A DNA stretch of 64,000 nucleotides from CANLBN01 sp050633525 (GTDB lineage: Bacteria; Pseudomonadota; Gammaproteobacteria; Pseudomonadales; Cellvibrionaceae), in contig JBOEGR010000004.1 in the NCBI GenBank assembly GCA_050633525.1, positions 1-64,000 on the forward strand, read 5' to 3'. Made by a program: the position numbers and the translations under genes. The stretch's first letter is position 1. Each line of letters begins with the position of its first letter. The notes under the pieces were generated by a model. The model had not been told where the DNA came from, did no database searches, and saw only the letters and a list, made by a program, of their open reading frames with translations. Shown here in pieces: positions 34,028 through 42,744 of the stretch.

Positions 34028-35041
34028 ATGAATAATAAACAATATTTTTTTTCTGATAGCCAACCGCCCGACCAGTTAATGGATTTTCTATTGGGCCCTA
34101 TTCGCTGGCAAATGATTTCAGTTTCACTTGAGTTGTCTTTATTTGATGATTTAACGGAGCCTACAACCAGCAAAATAATCGCTAAACGATTTTCAATGAA
34201 AGAAAAACAAACGGAATTGTTACTCAATGGCTTGTGCAGTCTCGGCATCCTTAAAAAAGAAAATGCTTTTTTTCAGTTAGAAAAAAGAGTAGCACCTTAC
34301 CTAGTTAGTCATTCACGCTACTCCATGAGAGATATGTTGCTGCACCTTAGTAATGTAAAGCATACAGACAACGACAAGGTTAAAGAGATCCTAAAAACAG
34401 GGCGATCAGATCATATAGCCGCTAATTTTCGTAATGAAACATTTTGGAAGAACAGTCAAAGCTGTTTATATTCGTTTCACAATAGCATCAATAACGATAC
34501 TGTAATGGATATATTGCGAAATCTACCAGAGTGGGATGGGCTAACATCCTTATTAGATCTCGGTGCAGGGTCAGAATCTTTATGCCAAGCTATACACAAA
34601 GAAAAATCAACCGTACAGACCACACTATTTGATTTACCCAGCTGCACTAATACAATCAAAAAACGTCTTACAGATACATCTAGCATACGTGTTCTTAGTG
34701 GGGACTTTAATATCGATGATATTGGCAAAGACTACGATATTATTTGGGCATCAATGTCATTGTATTATGCAAAAGATCTCAACAATGTACTTATGAAAAT
34801 AAAGCAATCGCTGAATAAAGGTGGAATTTTCTTAAGTTTTCACGAAGCCTTGAGAGAAGAAAGAACTCTGCCCGAATCTCATATAACCGGCCGTTTTTTA
34901 CCGTCTATCAGTGGCAGCGACTTATCATTTGATGACGGTGTCATCGCCAATCAACTCAAAACAGCTGGGTTTGCTCGTATTACCAGCCGTCATGTATCCA
35001 TGCCGATTGGCGATATGCGTTTGGATATCGCGTATTGCTAA
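34028..35041 (+). CDS. SAM-dependent O-methyltransferase-like protein
   Basis: 337 aa. Residues 1-95 form a winged-helix dimerisation domain, then a class I SAM fold with LLDLGAGSESLCQAI (motif I), TLFDLPSC, and ASMSLYYAKDLNNVLMKIKQ. It resembles plant-type/antibiotic O-methyltransferases. Tailoring or S/O-methylation of the metallophore is inferred from its place between receptor and TonB genes. Start ATG 34028; an in-frame GTG at 34004 is an alternative. Confidence 0.82.
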   Translation: MNNKQYFFSDSQPPDQLMDFLLGPIRWQMISVSLELSLFDDLTEPTTSKIIAKRFSMKEKQTELLLNGLCSLGILKKENAFFQLEKRVAPYLVSHSRYSMRDMLLHLSNVKHTDNDKVKEILKTGRSDHIAANFRNETFWKNSQSCLYSFHNSINNDTVMDILRNLPEWDGLTSLLDLGAGSESLCQAIHKEKSTVQTTLFDLPSCTNTIKKRLTDTSSIRVLSGDFNIDDIGKDYDIIWASMSLYYAKDLNNVLMKIKQSLNKGGIFLSFHEALREERTLPESHITGRFLPSISGSDLSFDDGVIANQLKTAGFARITSRHVSMPIGDMRLDIAYC

Positions 35042-35080
35042 GTTTTCGTACTTACTGAGTTTATAATATTCTTCTTTTAA

Positions 35081-35109
35081 TTGATAACGATTATCATTTA
35101 CTGTAATGT
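35081..35109 (+). promoter_or_regulatory. exbB promoter with Fur box
   Basis: TTGATA (35081-35086), 17-base spacer, TAATGT (35104-35109). TGATAACGATTATCA (35082-35096) is a near-perfect 7-1-7 Fur box covering the -35 and spacer, so the energy-transducing genes should be induced only when iron is low. Confidence 0.8.
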
Positions 35110-35112
35110 GTG

Positions 35113-35145
35113 GCGCTTATTTCTTGATAAGGCGCTACGGTTTTT
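35113..35145 (+). terminator. hairpin with T-run in exbB leader
   Basis: GCGCTTAT (35113-35120), loop TTCTTG, ATAAGGCGC (35127-35135) with one bulged G, followed by TACGG and five T. It could end the receptor/methyltransferase transcript or act as an attenuator, since it lies downstream of the exbB promoter. Confidence 0.45.
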
Positions 35146-35183
35146 ATAAATATAGCGCTATTTAAAAATGTGTGTTATTTATT

Positions 35184-36080
35184 ATGTCTAATGAAATCAA
35201 AAGCTTAAGCAATACTCCCACCTCTGAACCCGGTACCATTTTGCCTCCTACTACGACAGGCGTAGAATCAATACCGGCCTCTCCTTCAGAATCCATACCA
35301 GTCGATAGCACCTCCGCTACAAGCATTTTTGATACCCAGCAATTGCAGGGCTTATTTGAAGCGGGAGGTCCCGTTATTATGATATTAGTAGCGATGTCCG
35401 TCATCGCATTATCAGTGTTTCTACTCAAGTACTGGCAATTTCTTCGCTTAGGCATTAACAAGCAGAAAGGTCTATCGCAGGCTTTACAATTATGGCGTAA
35501 ACAAAATACACAAGCAGCGCTTGAAACATTAAGCACACTGCGCAACCCTATTGCTCGTGTCCTAGAGCATGCCATAAACCTTAAATCTCAAACTACGATT
35601 AGCGATGCAATTGCTCGCGAAGAAGTCACACGTATAGCCAAGCGAGAATTAGCCAGTTCACGCTCTTATTTAAAAGTATTAGAAGTCATCGCAACATTGA
35701 GCCCACTCTTGGGTCTATTAGGTACGGTACTTGGCATGATCACCGCTTTCCAAAAGTTACAAGGGGCAGGCTCAACAGTGGATCCTGCATTATTGTCTGG
35801 AGGGATTTGGGAAGCGTTGCTAACAACCGCAGCTGGCTTAGTTGTCGCTATACCGACAGTCATTGGACTAAACTGGCTTGAGCAGCGTGTCGAGCGTTTT
35901 AAATTAACCATGGAAGATGCCATGACACAGGCGTTTACCGCCCCAGCTATTGTAGAAGGCCAGTCTTTCAACAAGAAAAGGAATCAAGAGCCTGTCACCA
36001 CCTCAATTAATCAGCAGCAAACATCGGTCCCTCGTGCGGAAAGAAAAAATAATAGTACAGCAGTAGCATTTAGTACTTAG
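35184..36080 (+). CDS. exbB: ExbB/TolQ-type proton channel protein
   Basis: 298 aa. A Ser/Thr/Pro-rich N-terminal 50 residues, TM1 (GPVIMILVAMSVIALSVFLL), then the conserved LSPLLGLLGTVLGMITAFQKL and GIWEALLTTAAGLVVAIP helices of ExbB, and a polar C-terminal tail. With ExbD it uses the proton gradient to energise TonB. Longer than E. coli ExbB because of both tails. ATG at 35184 chosen; a GTG four codons earlier is possible and neither has a strong ribosome site. Confidence 0.92.
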   Translation: MSNEIKSLSNTPTSEPGTILPPTTTGVESIPASPSESIPVDSTSATSIFDTQQLQGLFEAGGPVIMILVAMSVIALSVFLLKYWQFLRLGINKQKGLSQALQLWRKQNTQAALETLSTLRNPIARVLEHAINLKSQTTISDAIAREEVTRIAKRELASSRSYLKVLEVIATLSPLLGLLGTVLGMITAFQKLQGAGSTVDPALLSGGIWEALLTTAAGLVVAIPTVIGLNWLEQRVERFKLTMEDAMTQAFTAPAIVEGQSFNKKRNQEPVTTSINQQQTSVPRAERKNNSTAVAFST

Positions 36081-36101
36081 TTTCGTGGATTATTGAGCAT
36101 C

Positions 36102-36497
36102 ATGAATATTGCCGAGGAAAAAATAAAAAGACCACTTATTAGTTTGACACCTCTTATTGATGTTGTGTTTATTTTATTAGTATTTTTTATGTTGGCATCT
36201 AGCTTTACGAAATGGAAATTTATTGAGCTAAGCGTAGGTGAAGCGGAATCAATTCCTATGGATTTTGCCAAACAAAGCTTAATTAGAATTGATTTTGACC
36301 AACGTTATCAGCTAAACGGACAATCAATGGAAATTGAAAGTATCGCTGAAAAAGTAAGAGAGCAAGTTCGGCATAAACTAGACCACCCTATTCTTATCCA
36401 ACCCGTTAACGATTTACCTCTGCAACAACTCACTGTCGTTTTAGATAGTATTGGTGAAATCGCCGGGCCAAATATTTCTCTCGTTAAAGACGAATGA
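36102..36497 (+). CDS. exbD1: ExbD, first copy
   Basis: 131 aa with one N-terminal TM segment containing the proton-path Asp in LTPLIDVVFILLVFFMLAS, and a periplasmic domain. ATG at 36102 preferred over an upstream TTG. It overlaps the next gene by ATGA. Likely forms the ExbB-ExbD motor. Confidence 0.9.
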   Translation: MNIAEEKIKRPLISLTPLIDVVFILLVFFMLASSFTKWKFIELSVGEAESIPMDFAKQSLIRIDFDQRYQLNGQSMEIESIAEKVREQVRHKLDHPILIQPVNDLPLQQLTVVLDSIGEIAGPNISLVKDE

Positions 36498-36922
36498 CAG
36501 CAATGCAAATAGAAGAACCACTTAAAAAACGTGAATTTGAAACTGTGCTGCCGATGATTAATATTGTTTTTCTATTACTTATCTTTTTTATGCTTTCCGG
36601 TGCGTTTACCAAGCCTGACATTTTTAATGTCGAGGTACCTAAAGCCACAATTGATACCGGTGCCGATCAAAAAGATTTCACTGTCATTATGAATGCAGGC
36701 AATGCATTCGCGATTGAAAATACCGTTTATCCAAAGGATAAATTGTTACAAGTCATTCGCGAGGAAATTAACAATAACAGCATTGTTTCAGTTCAACTAA
36801 AAGCAGATCAATATGTGAAGTCAAAAGATTTACTTGCGTTCATGGAAGAGCTGGGGGCTGTAGGCTTAGATTCTATTAAACTATTAACGATAGTAAACAA
36901 TAATAGCGACTCATCGAATTAG
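36494..36922 (+). CDS. exbD2: ExbD, second copy with Asn at the proton-path position
   Basis: 142 aa. The TM segment reads LPMINIVFLLLIFFMLSG, where the essential Asp of ExbD is Asn. A partner ExbD with such a change is expected to be structural rather than proton-conducting. It overlaps exbD1 by ATGA. Two ExbD genes with one ExbB suggest a hetero-oligomeric motor. Confidence 0.88.
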   Translation: MTAMQIEEPLKKREFETVLPMINIVFLLLIFFMLSGAFTKPDIFNVEVPKATIDTGADQKDFTVIMNAGNAFAIENTVYPKDKLLQVIREEINNNSIVSVQLKADQYVKSKDLLAFMEELGAVGLDSIKLLTIVNNNSDSSN

Positions 36923-36924
36923 TC

Positions 36925-37656
36925 ATGTATTCTCTGCTTCCAAATAACTCACCATTTACACACTATCACTGGGTTGGTGTTTTTTCTATCGCCCTATTTT
37001 TTCATCTTTTACTCTTTATTAGTATTGATGCACCCGAAAAAGATCAAGGTGCAAAAGATGAAGGAGTAAACGGAATAGAAATAGGACTAAAAAAATTGGT
37101 GGCATCACCTCCACCTTCACCACCAAAAATAGAAACACCTAAAAAAATAGAGAAAAAAATAAAGCCTAAGCCTAAGATGAAGGTACAGCCTAAACCGATC
37201 GTCAAACCAAAGGCCATTGTGCTTCCCATCGATGAACCCACTATAGAACTCGTTGACACCACTCAAACAGAAAATAATACGCTTGGTAAAGAGGAAGAAG
37301 CTTCAGAAAGTGATTCTGCGAATCTACAATCAAGCCTTACGACTGCTGGTGGCAACCCAGATATTGAAGCTGCATATGAAGCAACTATTTCGGCATGGTT
37401 GCAACGCTATAAACGTTATCCCTCTAGTGCAAAAAGAAGGGGCCAAGAAGATCGTATCGAAATAGAATTTGCAATTGATAAAGACGGTAATGTTTTAAGC
37501 CATAAAATCATCAGTGAATCACCTTACAGCATTCTAAATAAAGCGGTCATAAGAATGTTAAAACGTGCCTCTCCACTTCCTGCCGTCCCGGTTGATTTAC
37601 AAAAGGGAAAAACATCTTTCACATATATTGTTCCAGTTAGCTTTTCACTTAACTAA
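36925..37656 (+). CDS. tonB: TonB energy transducer
   Basis: 243 aa. One N-terminal TM (about 17-34), a Pro/Lys-rich spacer (SPPPSPPKIETPKKIEKK and KPKPKMKVQPKP), an acidic linker, and a C-terminal TonB domain with SAWLQRYKRYPSSAKRRGQE and IISESPYSILNKAVIRMLK. It links the ExbBD motor to the receptor. Three bases after exbD2. Local and Fur-controlled, so probably dedicated to this receptor. Confidence 0.92.
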   Translation: MYSLLPNNSPFTHYHWVGVFSIALFFHLLLFISIDAPEKDQGAKDEGVNGIEIGLKKLVASPPPSPPKIETPKKIEKKIKPKPKMKVQPKPIVKPKAIVLPIDEPTIELVDTTQTENNTLGKEEEASESDSANLQSSLTTAGGNPDIEAAYEATISAWLQRYKRYPSSAKRRGQEDRIEIEFAIDKDGNVLSHKIISESPYSILNKAVIRMLKRASPLPAVPVDLQKGKTSFTYIVPVSFSLN

Positions 37657-37858
37657 TATAGAGAAAAAACGGCCCAGCTTTAAAAGTAATTAAAAGAATT
37701 TGGGAAATAAAAAATAGAATGCTAATAAAGTGGCTTCATCACGAAAGGCATTGATAGGATATTTTTTGAGTGAATAAAGATATTGTCTCTGATACGAGCA
37801 CAGTGCAATCCAGTTTTAAATTTTGTCTGCTGATTTGGTATTTTATCTTAGAAAAGGC

Positions 37859-39139
37859 TTATGAATAAGTTCGTTTAACGTACTCTTCAACCAGCGCTTG
37901 AAATTCTTCAGCAATATGCTCGCCTTTAAGCGTTACATCTTTTTCCCCATCAACATAGACGGGTGCAACTGGCTGCTCGCCATTACCCGGTAAGCTAATA
38001 CCGATATTAGCATGCTTGCTTTCACCGGGGCCGTTAACAACACAACCCATGACGGCAACATTCATGTCCTCTACCCCTTTGAACTGTTTTCTCCAAACGG
38101 GCATTTGTTCGAGTAAGTAAGTTTGAATATCTTTAGCTAGCTGCTGAAAATAAGTGCTGGTTGTTCGACCGCAACCGGGACAGGCAACCACCATAGGGGT
38201 AAAAGAACGTATGCCCATTGTTTGTAAAATTTGTTGAGCTACTACAACCTCTTCTTTTCGCGCTTGCCCTGGTTCAGGTGTCAGAGAGATGCGAATGGTG
38301 TCACCAATATGTTGTTGCAGTAACAACGATAACGCAGCTGTTGATGCCACGATGCCTTTCGAGCCCATACCTGCTTCAGTAAGGCCTAAATGCAAGGCAT
38401 AATCATCTAGCTCGGACAATCGCTCATAAATACTCACCAAATCCTGAACACCGCTAGTCTTACAGGAAATAATGATTTTATCCTTGCCTAAGCCGATCTC
38501 CTCAGCCATTCGAGCACTTTCGAGGGCTGAGGTAATAATGGCTTCATGCTGTATTTTTTTTGTGGGCAAGGGGTTTTTGCGCTTGGCATTTTCATCCATC
38601 AAACGTGCTAATACGGCTTGATCTAAACTTCCCCAATTGACACCAATACGGACAGGCTTATTATATTCAATCGCTGTTTCAATCATATCGGCAAATTGGT
38701 CATCGCGCTTTTTGCCGCGCCCCACATTACCGGGGTTAATACGGTATTTAGCAAGGGCCTGAGCGCATTCTGGGTAATCTTTAAGCAGGCGATGTCCGTT
38801 ATAATGAAAATCACCTACCAGAGGAACATTGAACCCCATCTTGTCGAGGCCTTCGACAATCTCAGGGACAGCTTCCGCTGAAGCCGCGTTATTTACTGTA
38901 ATCCGTACAATCTCTGAACCGGCCTTCGCTAAATCTGCCACTTGCTCCACCGTACTCTGGACATCGGCTGTATCAGTATTGGTCATAGACTGAACGACAA
39001 CAGGATGACCGCCACCTACAGTGACGTTGCCAACCTTAACGGCTTGTCGGTTTTTTTGGCTAGCAATGGTTTGGTCTGGGGTGAATTGTTTATTTGACAC
39101 AGGCACACTGAATAGAGGGGATAATGGAATTATGGGCAT
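37859..39139 (-). CDS. ispG: 4-hydroxy-3-methylbut-2-enyl-diphosphate synthase
   Basis: About 426 aa. TIM barrel N-terminal part with HPVVVQSMTNTDTADV, and a C-terminal [4Fe-4S] site ACPGCGRT and MGCVVNGPGES giving three Cys and a Glu. It performs the penultimate step of the MEP isoprenoid pathway. N-terminus is longer than E. coli IspG; start uncertain between 39166 and 39139. The 200-base gap after tonB holds no gene and marks the end of the metallophore locus. Confidence 0.93.
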   Translation of the reverse strand: MPIIPLSPLFSVPVSNKQFTPDQTIASQKNRQAVKVGNVTVGGGHPVVVQSMTNTDTADVQSTVEQVADLAKAGSEIVRITVNNAASAEAVPEIVEGLDKMGFNVPLVGDFHYNGHRLLKDYPECAQALAKYRINPGNVGRGKKRDDQFADMIETAIEYNKPVRIGVNWGSLDQAVLARLMDENAKRKNPLPTKKIQHEAIITSALESARMAEEIGLGKDKIIISCKTSGVQDLVSIYERLSELDDYALHLGLTEAGMGSKGIVASTAALSLLLQQHIGDTIRISLTPEPGQARKEEVVVAQQILQTMGIRSFTPMVVACPGCGRTTSTYFQQLAKDIQTYLLEQMPVWRKQFKGVEDMNVAVMGCVVNGPGESKHANIGISLPGNGEQPVAPVYVDGEKDVTLKGEHIAEEFQALVEEYVKRTYS

Positions 39140-39386
39140 TATACCTAAGAATGCTGCGGAGTTCATAGATATGCTGTTTTATTTCAGTAAGGGGCTCATA
39201 CCTCTACCCAAACCTCTAATGATTTCTCTCCTGCCTTCGAAATAAGCTGCTCCATATGCTTATTAATAAGATATAGAACAAACAAGCTGTGGACATTGAT
39301 AACATTGATGTATGTATGTCTAGATGCAATCGATGGTTTCCGATTGGCATTGGTATCGATTTTTCGCAGAACTGTTACCGATTAAG

Positions 39387-39881
39387 TCATTGTTGACGAG
39401 ATGATTTTTCAATTTCCAGCCAGCGATTATAGATATCATCTGACCAATACGATTGAAAGTAAGCTATTACATCAATGATTTCAGATTCACTTAAACTATC
39501 TTTAAAGCTGGGCATCTGCCCTCCTACCGGCGCACCACCATGATAGATAGTACTACCGAGAACCGATAATGGGTGATGCCAAGCATGTGCGCTGCCATTT
39601 AATGGCGGTGGTGGGTAATTAAAGTTTGCATCAGGCGTTTTCCAATGAGGAGTGGCTTCGGCATTCCGACCATGACACGCAGCGCAATTATTAGAAAAAG
39701 TAAGCTCCCCTCGTTTGGCCTGTTCTGAAAAATACCAACGCTGAGTATTTTCTTTAGAATTAAGAGTGATTTTATGAAAATCAAATGATGCTTTACTCGC
39801 CTGACTAGAATTGAAATTATCGCAATTGACTAAAAATAAAAAACAAATTGTTATTGTGACTACTTTCAATGGTCGCTTCAT
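39387..39881 (-). CDS. class I cytochrome c lipoprotein
   Basis: 164 aa. Lipobox FLVNC near residue 21, heme motif CAACH, and axial Met likely in GGQMPSFKD. Periplasmic, membrane-anchored, single heme. Such genes often accompany copper-oxidase or copper-export loci. The 84-base gap to the Grx-MauE gene contains no promoter that I recognise, so co-transcription is likely. Confidence 0.85.
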   Translation of the reverse strand: MKRPLKVVTITICFLFLVNCDNFNSSQASKASFDFHKITLNSKENTQRWYFSEQAKRGELTFSNNCAACHGRNAEATPHWKTPDANFNYPPPPLNGSAHAWHHPLSVLGSTIYHGGAPVGGQMPSFKDSLSESEIIDVIAYFQSYWSDDIYNRWLEIEKSSRQQ

Positions 39882-39974
39882 TTTCCATCCAAAATAATTG
39901 AGTTAATTGTGATCAATACCGCTAAAAAATAAGCATTACAATTTAAAATACTTTTGCTTATTACGATAGCTTGA

Positions 39975-40709
39975 CTATCGAATAAACATCCAAGTACCCA
40001 TGCCAATCATCATTAAATTCTCAGTCAGAGAAATAAACCCTAAAGGTACTTGGCTATTGCCTCCTACGCAGGCGCACTTAAGTTCACGTTGATCAATATA
40101 GACTGCTTTAATAACAGAGGCTGCACCAATAGTACCTATGAACAAAGAAACTGGAGCGACTAGCCAATAAGAAAACCCAGCTAGCATGCCAATACCAGCG
40201 TATGCTTCAGCGAACGGGTATACGTAAGCATAGGGTATCGTACGCATTGCCAGTAAATCATACGTAATAAATTGATTAGTAAATGCGGTAAGATCACGAA
40301 ATTTTTGTACGGCAAGCAAGCACATACTAATAGCAACAAACCATTCAAGTGTTTTTATAGTACTAAATTGATTTTGCCATTGAAATTGAAGGGCTACACT
40401 CATTAAAAAAGCGATTACAAAAATTGCGATAACTGGCATATAAGTTACTTGGTTTTTATTGGCAACAGGTAACCCAAAATGTTTTCGTAGAGCCTCATAG
40501 CCACCTACCCGCTCTTCATTAATAAAGACTTGTGGCGTTGTATTAACATCGTGCTCTTTCTTGAAGTTATCTGCCGCTTCTCTAGATGTGAGCAGGTGCT
40601 CTTCTATTTTCAAGCCTTTTTGTGTGAGCAAATATTTGGCCTTTAAGCCAAAAGGACAAATATGTTTTTCTGTCACCATTCGGTATAATTGCGCTGTTTG
40701 CCTCGGCAT
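39975..40709 (-). CDS. glutaredoxin-MauE fusion membrane protein
   Basis: 244 aa. Residues 1-80: glutaredoxin domain with a CPFG active site and TTPQVFINEERVGG. Residues about 88-244: four membrane helices of the MauE/DoxX redox family, with a periplasmic-side CACVGG pair near the end. It would pass reducing power across the membrane to extracytoplasmic thiols. ATG at 40709 has AGGGG upstream; a longer frame exists. It lies directly behind a MerR-type promoter. Confidence 0.85.
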   Translation of the reverse strand: MPRQTAQLYRMVTEKHICPFGLKAKYLLTQKGLKIEEHLLTSREAADNFKKEHDVNTTPQVFINEERVGGYEALRKHFGLPVANKNQVTYMPVIAIFVIAFLMSVALQFQWQNQFSTIKTLEWFVAISMCLLAVQKFRDLTAFTNQFITYDLLAMRTIPYAYVYPFAEAYAGIGMLAGFSYWLVAPVSLFIGTIGAASVIKAVYIDQRELKCACVGGNSQVPLGFISLTENLMMIGMGTWMFIR

Positions 40710-40804
40710 GCATCCCCTTCCTGTACTATTAAAACTTTTGATCACTTATCACGTTCAAATTACACAAGGATTATCGTTCTGAAAATACCCTCATATATGC
40801 TGAT

Positions 40805-40835
40805 ATTAAACACCTAGAGTTAACTCCAGAGTCAA
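40805..40835 (-). promoter_or_regulatory. MerR-family promoter 1 (19-bp spacer)
   Basis: On the minus strand: TTGACT (40835-40830), spacer CTGGAGTTAACTCTAGGTG of 19 bases, TTTAAT (40810-40805). The overlong spacer with a dyad (CTCTGGAGTTAACTCTAGG) is diagnostic of MerR control, and the site resembles E. coli ZntR operators. It drives the Grx-MauE gene; the merR-like gene ends 13 bases upstream. Confidence 0.85.
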
Positions 40836-40847
40836 GGTGCTTATCCA

Positions 40848-41240
40848 TTATTTTTCGAATTTTTTTAAAATAGGACAATCTGCTTCAAGGCTCTTTTCAC
40901 ATTCTTTACTGAGAGCATAAAGCTCATCACGCAATTGGGATAGATCGTGTATTTGCTGTTCTAATTCAATTAGTTTTTGTTGTATTACTTCACGAACTTG
41001 TGGTTTAACATTGGCGGGTTGTTCACGAAAATTCAGTAAATCTTTAACCAAATCAAGGCTAAAGCCCATTCTTTGGGCATGCCGTATAAAACGTAAACGT
41101 GTAATTAGTATCTCGTCATAATGGCGTATTCCACTAGGATTGCGTGGCACTTTTCCTAGTAAATCAATTTTTTCATAGTAGCGCAGGGTATCTACCGATA
41201 TGTTGAACATAAGAGCGACTTCGCCAATTTTTTTAGTCAC
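40848..41240 (-). CDS. MerR-family heavy-metal regulator 1
   Basis: 130 aa. N-terminal HTH VALMFNISVDTLRYYEKIDLLG, dimer helix, C-terminal metal loop CEKSLEADCPILKKFEK with two Cys. Probably responds to copper or a divalent metal such as zinc/cadmium; selectivity cannot be read reliably. About two-thirds identical by eye to the second MerR gene at 49752. It is upstream of and co-oriented with its target promoter. Confidence 0.88.
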   Translation of the reverse strand: MTKKIGEVALMFNISVDTLRYYEKIDLLGKVPRNPSGIRHYDEILITRLRFIRHAQRMGFSLDLVKDLLNFREQPANVKPQVREVIQQKLIELEQQIHDLSQLRDELYALSKECEKSLEADCPILKKFEK

Positions 41241-41439
41241 TATGATCTCCAGGCTATTGATGGTGTTAGTAAAGTGCTAAAGGTGCTATCTGATGTGAGC
41301 AGTATATTACCGAAATAGGCGTGAATGAAACAATGCTCGAGAGTTTAAAGGTTCACACCTAGGAAGACTGAGGTTGAAAGGTATTGTTCCCGAAGCAAAG
41401 ATCTAATCCTGTGGTAACGCATGGAGTTTGTCTTGTTAT

Positions 41440-41916
41440 TTATGAACAGCGACGCGACCGCTTTTTTCTCACATATATAGTTTTAATTACTTTGGCAACG
41501 ACTTCACTGTTTTCATCTTTAATTTCAATACTAAAGTCTTTGAAACATTTTTCTCCTTCTGCTGTTTTCGATTTAATATCATTTAAATCTTCTTCTGTCA
41601 CAATACAGTCGGCGATGACCTTTGTTGTCCCAGGTTTTATAAACTCAATACTAGCTCCTTTATCTAACACACGATAGCTTGGCCCCAGGTTTCGGAGCAC
41701 CATCATAATATGACAAGGGTCGGTCATACTGTATAAATTGCCGCCATATTGAATACCATGCAGATTCTTATTGTAAAACCTTAAGGCCATTACCATGCGT
41801 ATATGGCGGAAGTCCTCACTAATATGATCAAAATAAATCCCTGTGAACCAAAGCGGAGGCCATAGGTGCATCAGGCGTTTTAAGTTGTTGGCTGAGATAG
41901 AGAATATATTCATCAT
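41440..41916 (-). CDS. DUF4442 hotdog-fold thioesterase-like protein
   Basis: 158 aa with LRFYNKNLHGIQYGGNLYSM near residue 45, the pattern of the DUF4442/YiiD_C hotdog family, and IEFIKPGTTKVIADCIVTEED later. Such proteins bind or hydrolyse acyl-CoA thioesters. It is not clearly linked to the metal genes. Start has two possible ATGs one codon apart. Confidence 0.8.
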   Translation of the reverse strand: MMNIFSISANNLKRLMHLWPPLWFTGIYFDHISEDFRHIRMVMALRFYNKNLHGIQYGGNLYSMTDPCHIMMVLRNLGPSYRVLDKGASIEFIKPGTTKVIADCIVTEEDLNDIKSKTAEGEKCFKDFSIEIKDENSEVVAKVIKTIYVRKKRSRRCS

Positions 41917-42061
41917 TGATACGGCTATATGGCGTAGGGTACCGACTCAAATACAGGTTTAAAGTCGATCTCGTTACATACTTAGAATGACATATTCTAG
42001 CAGACTTGCGGCTAAGGTCTTATAATGCCCCCTTATTATTACACTAAAGTTTGAGAGAGTT

Positions 42062-42700
42062 ATGACAAGCGATATCGACTTAAAGGCCATCAACGCTGAA
42101 TTGAACAAAAAAACACCCGAAGACATTATTCAGTGGGCAATGAGTTTAGCCAAAAAAACCATTGTGACGACTAATTTTGGGCCTCACGAAGCGGCTATTT
42201 TGAACATGGTAAGCAAAGTTTCTCCTGATATGCCGGTGATCTGTGTTGATCATGGTTACAACACCGACGCGACTTATCGCTTTGCCGAGTCTTTAATTCA
42301 GCGCTTATCGCTCAATATGCACTACTACACACCTCAAGTGACAGCAAAACGACGAGAGATTATCTACGGTGGTTTTCCTAGTATTGATGATGAGCAGGCT
42401 CACGATGATTTTACTCGTGAGGTGAAGCTTGAGCCTTTTGCCAGAGCCATGAATGAGTTCAAACCTGAGGTTTGGTTGACGGCTATTCGCAAAGAACAAA
42501 CCCCTTTTCGTGATTCGCTCGATATCGTTACGCAGGATATTACAACTGGCGTGATTAAAGTGGCCCCCCTCTTCTATTGGACTGAACTAGATCTAGAGGA
42601 ATACTTGGTAGAGAATGATTTACCTATCGAGGATGATTACTTTGACCCAACAAAAGTCTTAGCCAATAGAGAATGTGGTTTACATGTTGGCAAAACCTAA
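42062..42700 (+). CDS. cysH: phosphoadenylyl-sulfate reductase
   Basis: 212 aa of the PAPS reductase family: ATP-PPi-like N-terminal part (TTNFGPHEAAIL, DHGYNTDATYRF) and the C-terminal catalytic Cys in ECGLHVGKT. No APS-reductase Cys-Cys pairs, so it is the iron-sulfur-free PAPS type. Supplies sulfite for cysteine synthesis. Monocistronic or with the next gene 44 bases downstream. Confidence 0.9.
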   Translation: MTSDIDLKAINAELNKKTPEDIIQWAMSLAKKTIVTTNFGPHEAAILNMVSKVSPDMPVICVDHGYNTDATYRFAESLIQRLSLNMHYYTPQVTAKRREIIYGGFPSIDDEQAHDDFTREVKLEPFARAMNEFKPEVWLTAIRKEQTPFRDSLDIVTQDITTGVIKVAPLFYWTELDLEEYLVENDLPIEDDYFDPTKVLANRECGLHVGKT

Positions 42701-42744
42701 GAGTAAAGCCTTCTCAGATTTGATTTTTAAGCTTGGAGTAAATA

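Noticed and set aside
42062..42700. cysH as part of the metallophore sulfur supply
   Set aside because: It is 4 kb beyond the end of the locus, past ispG and metal genes, and is a standard assimilatory gene.
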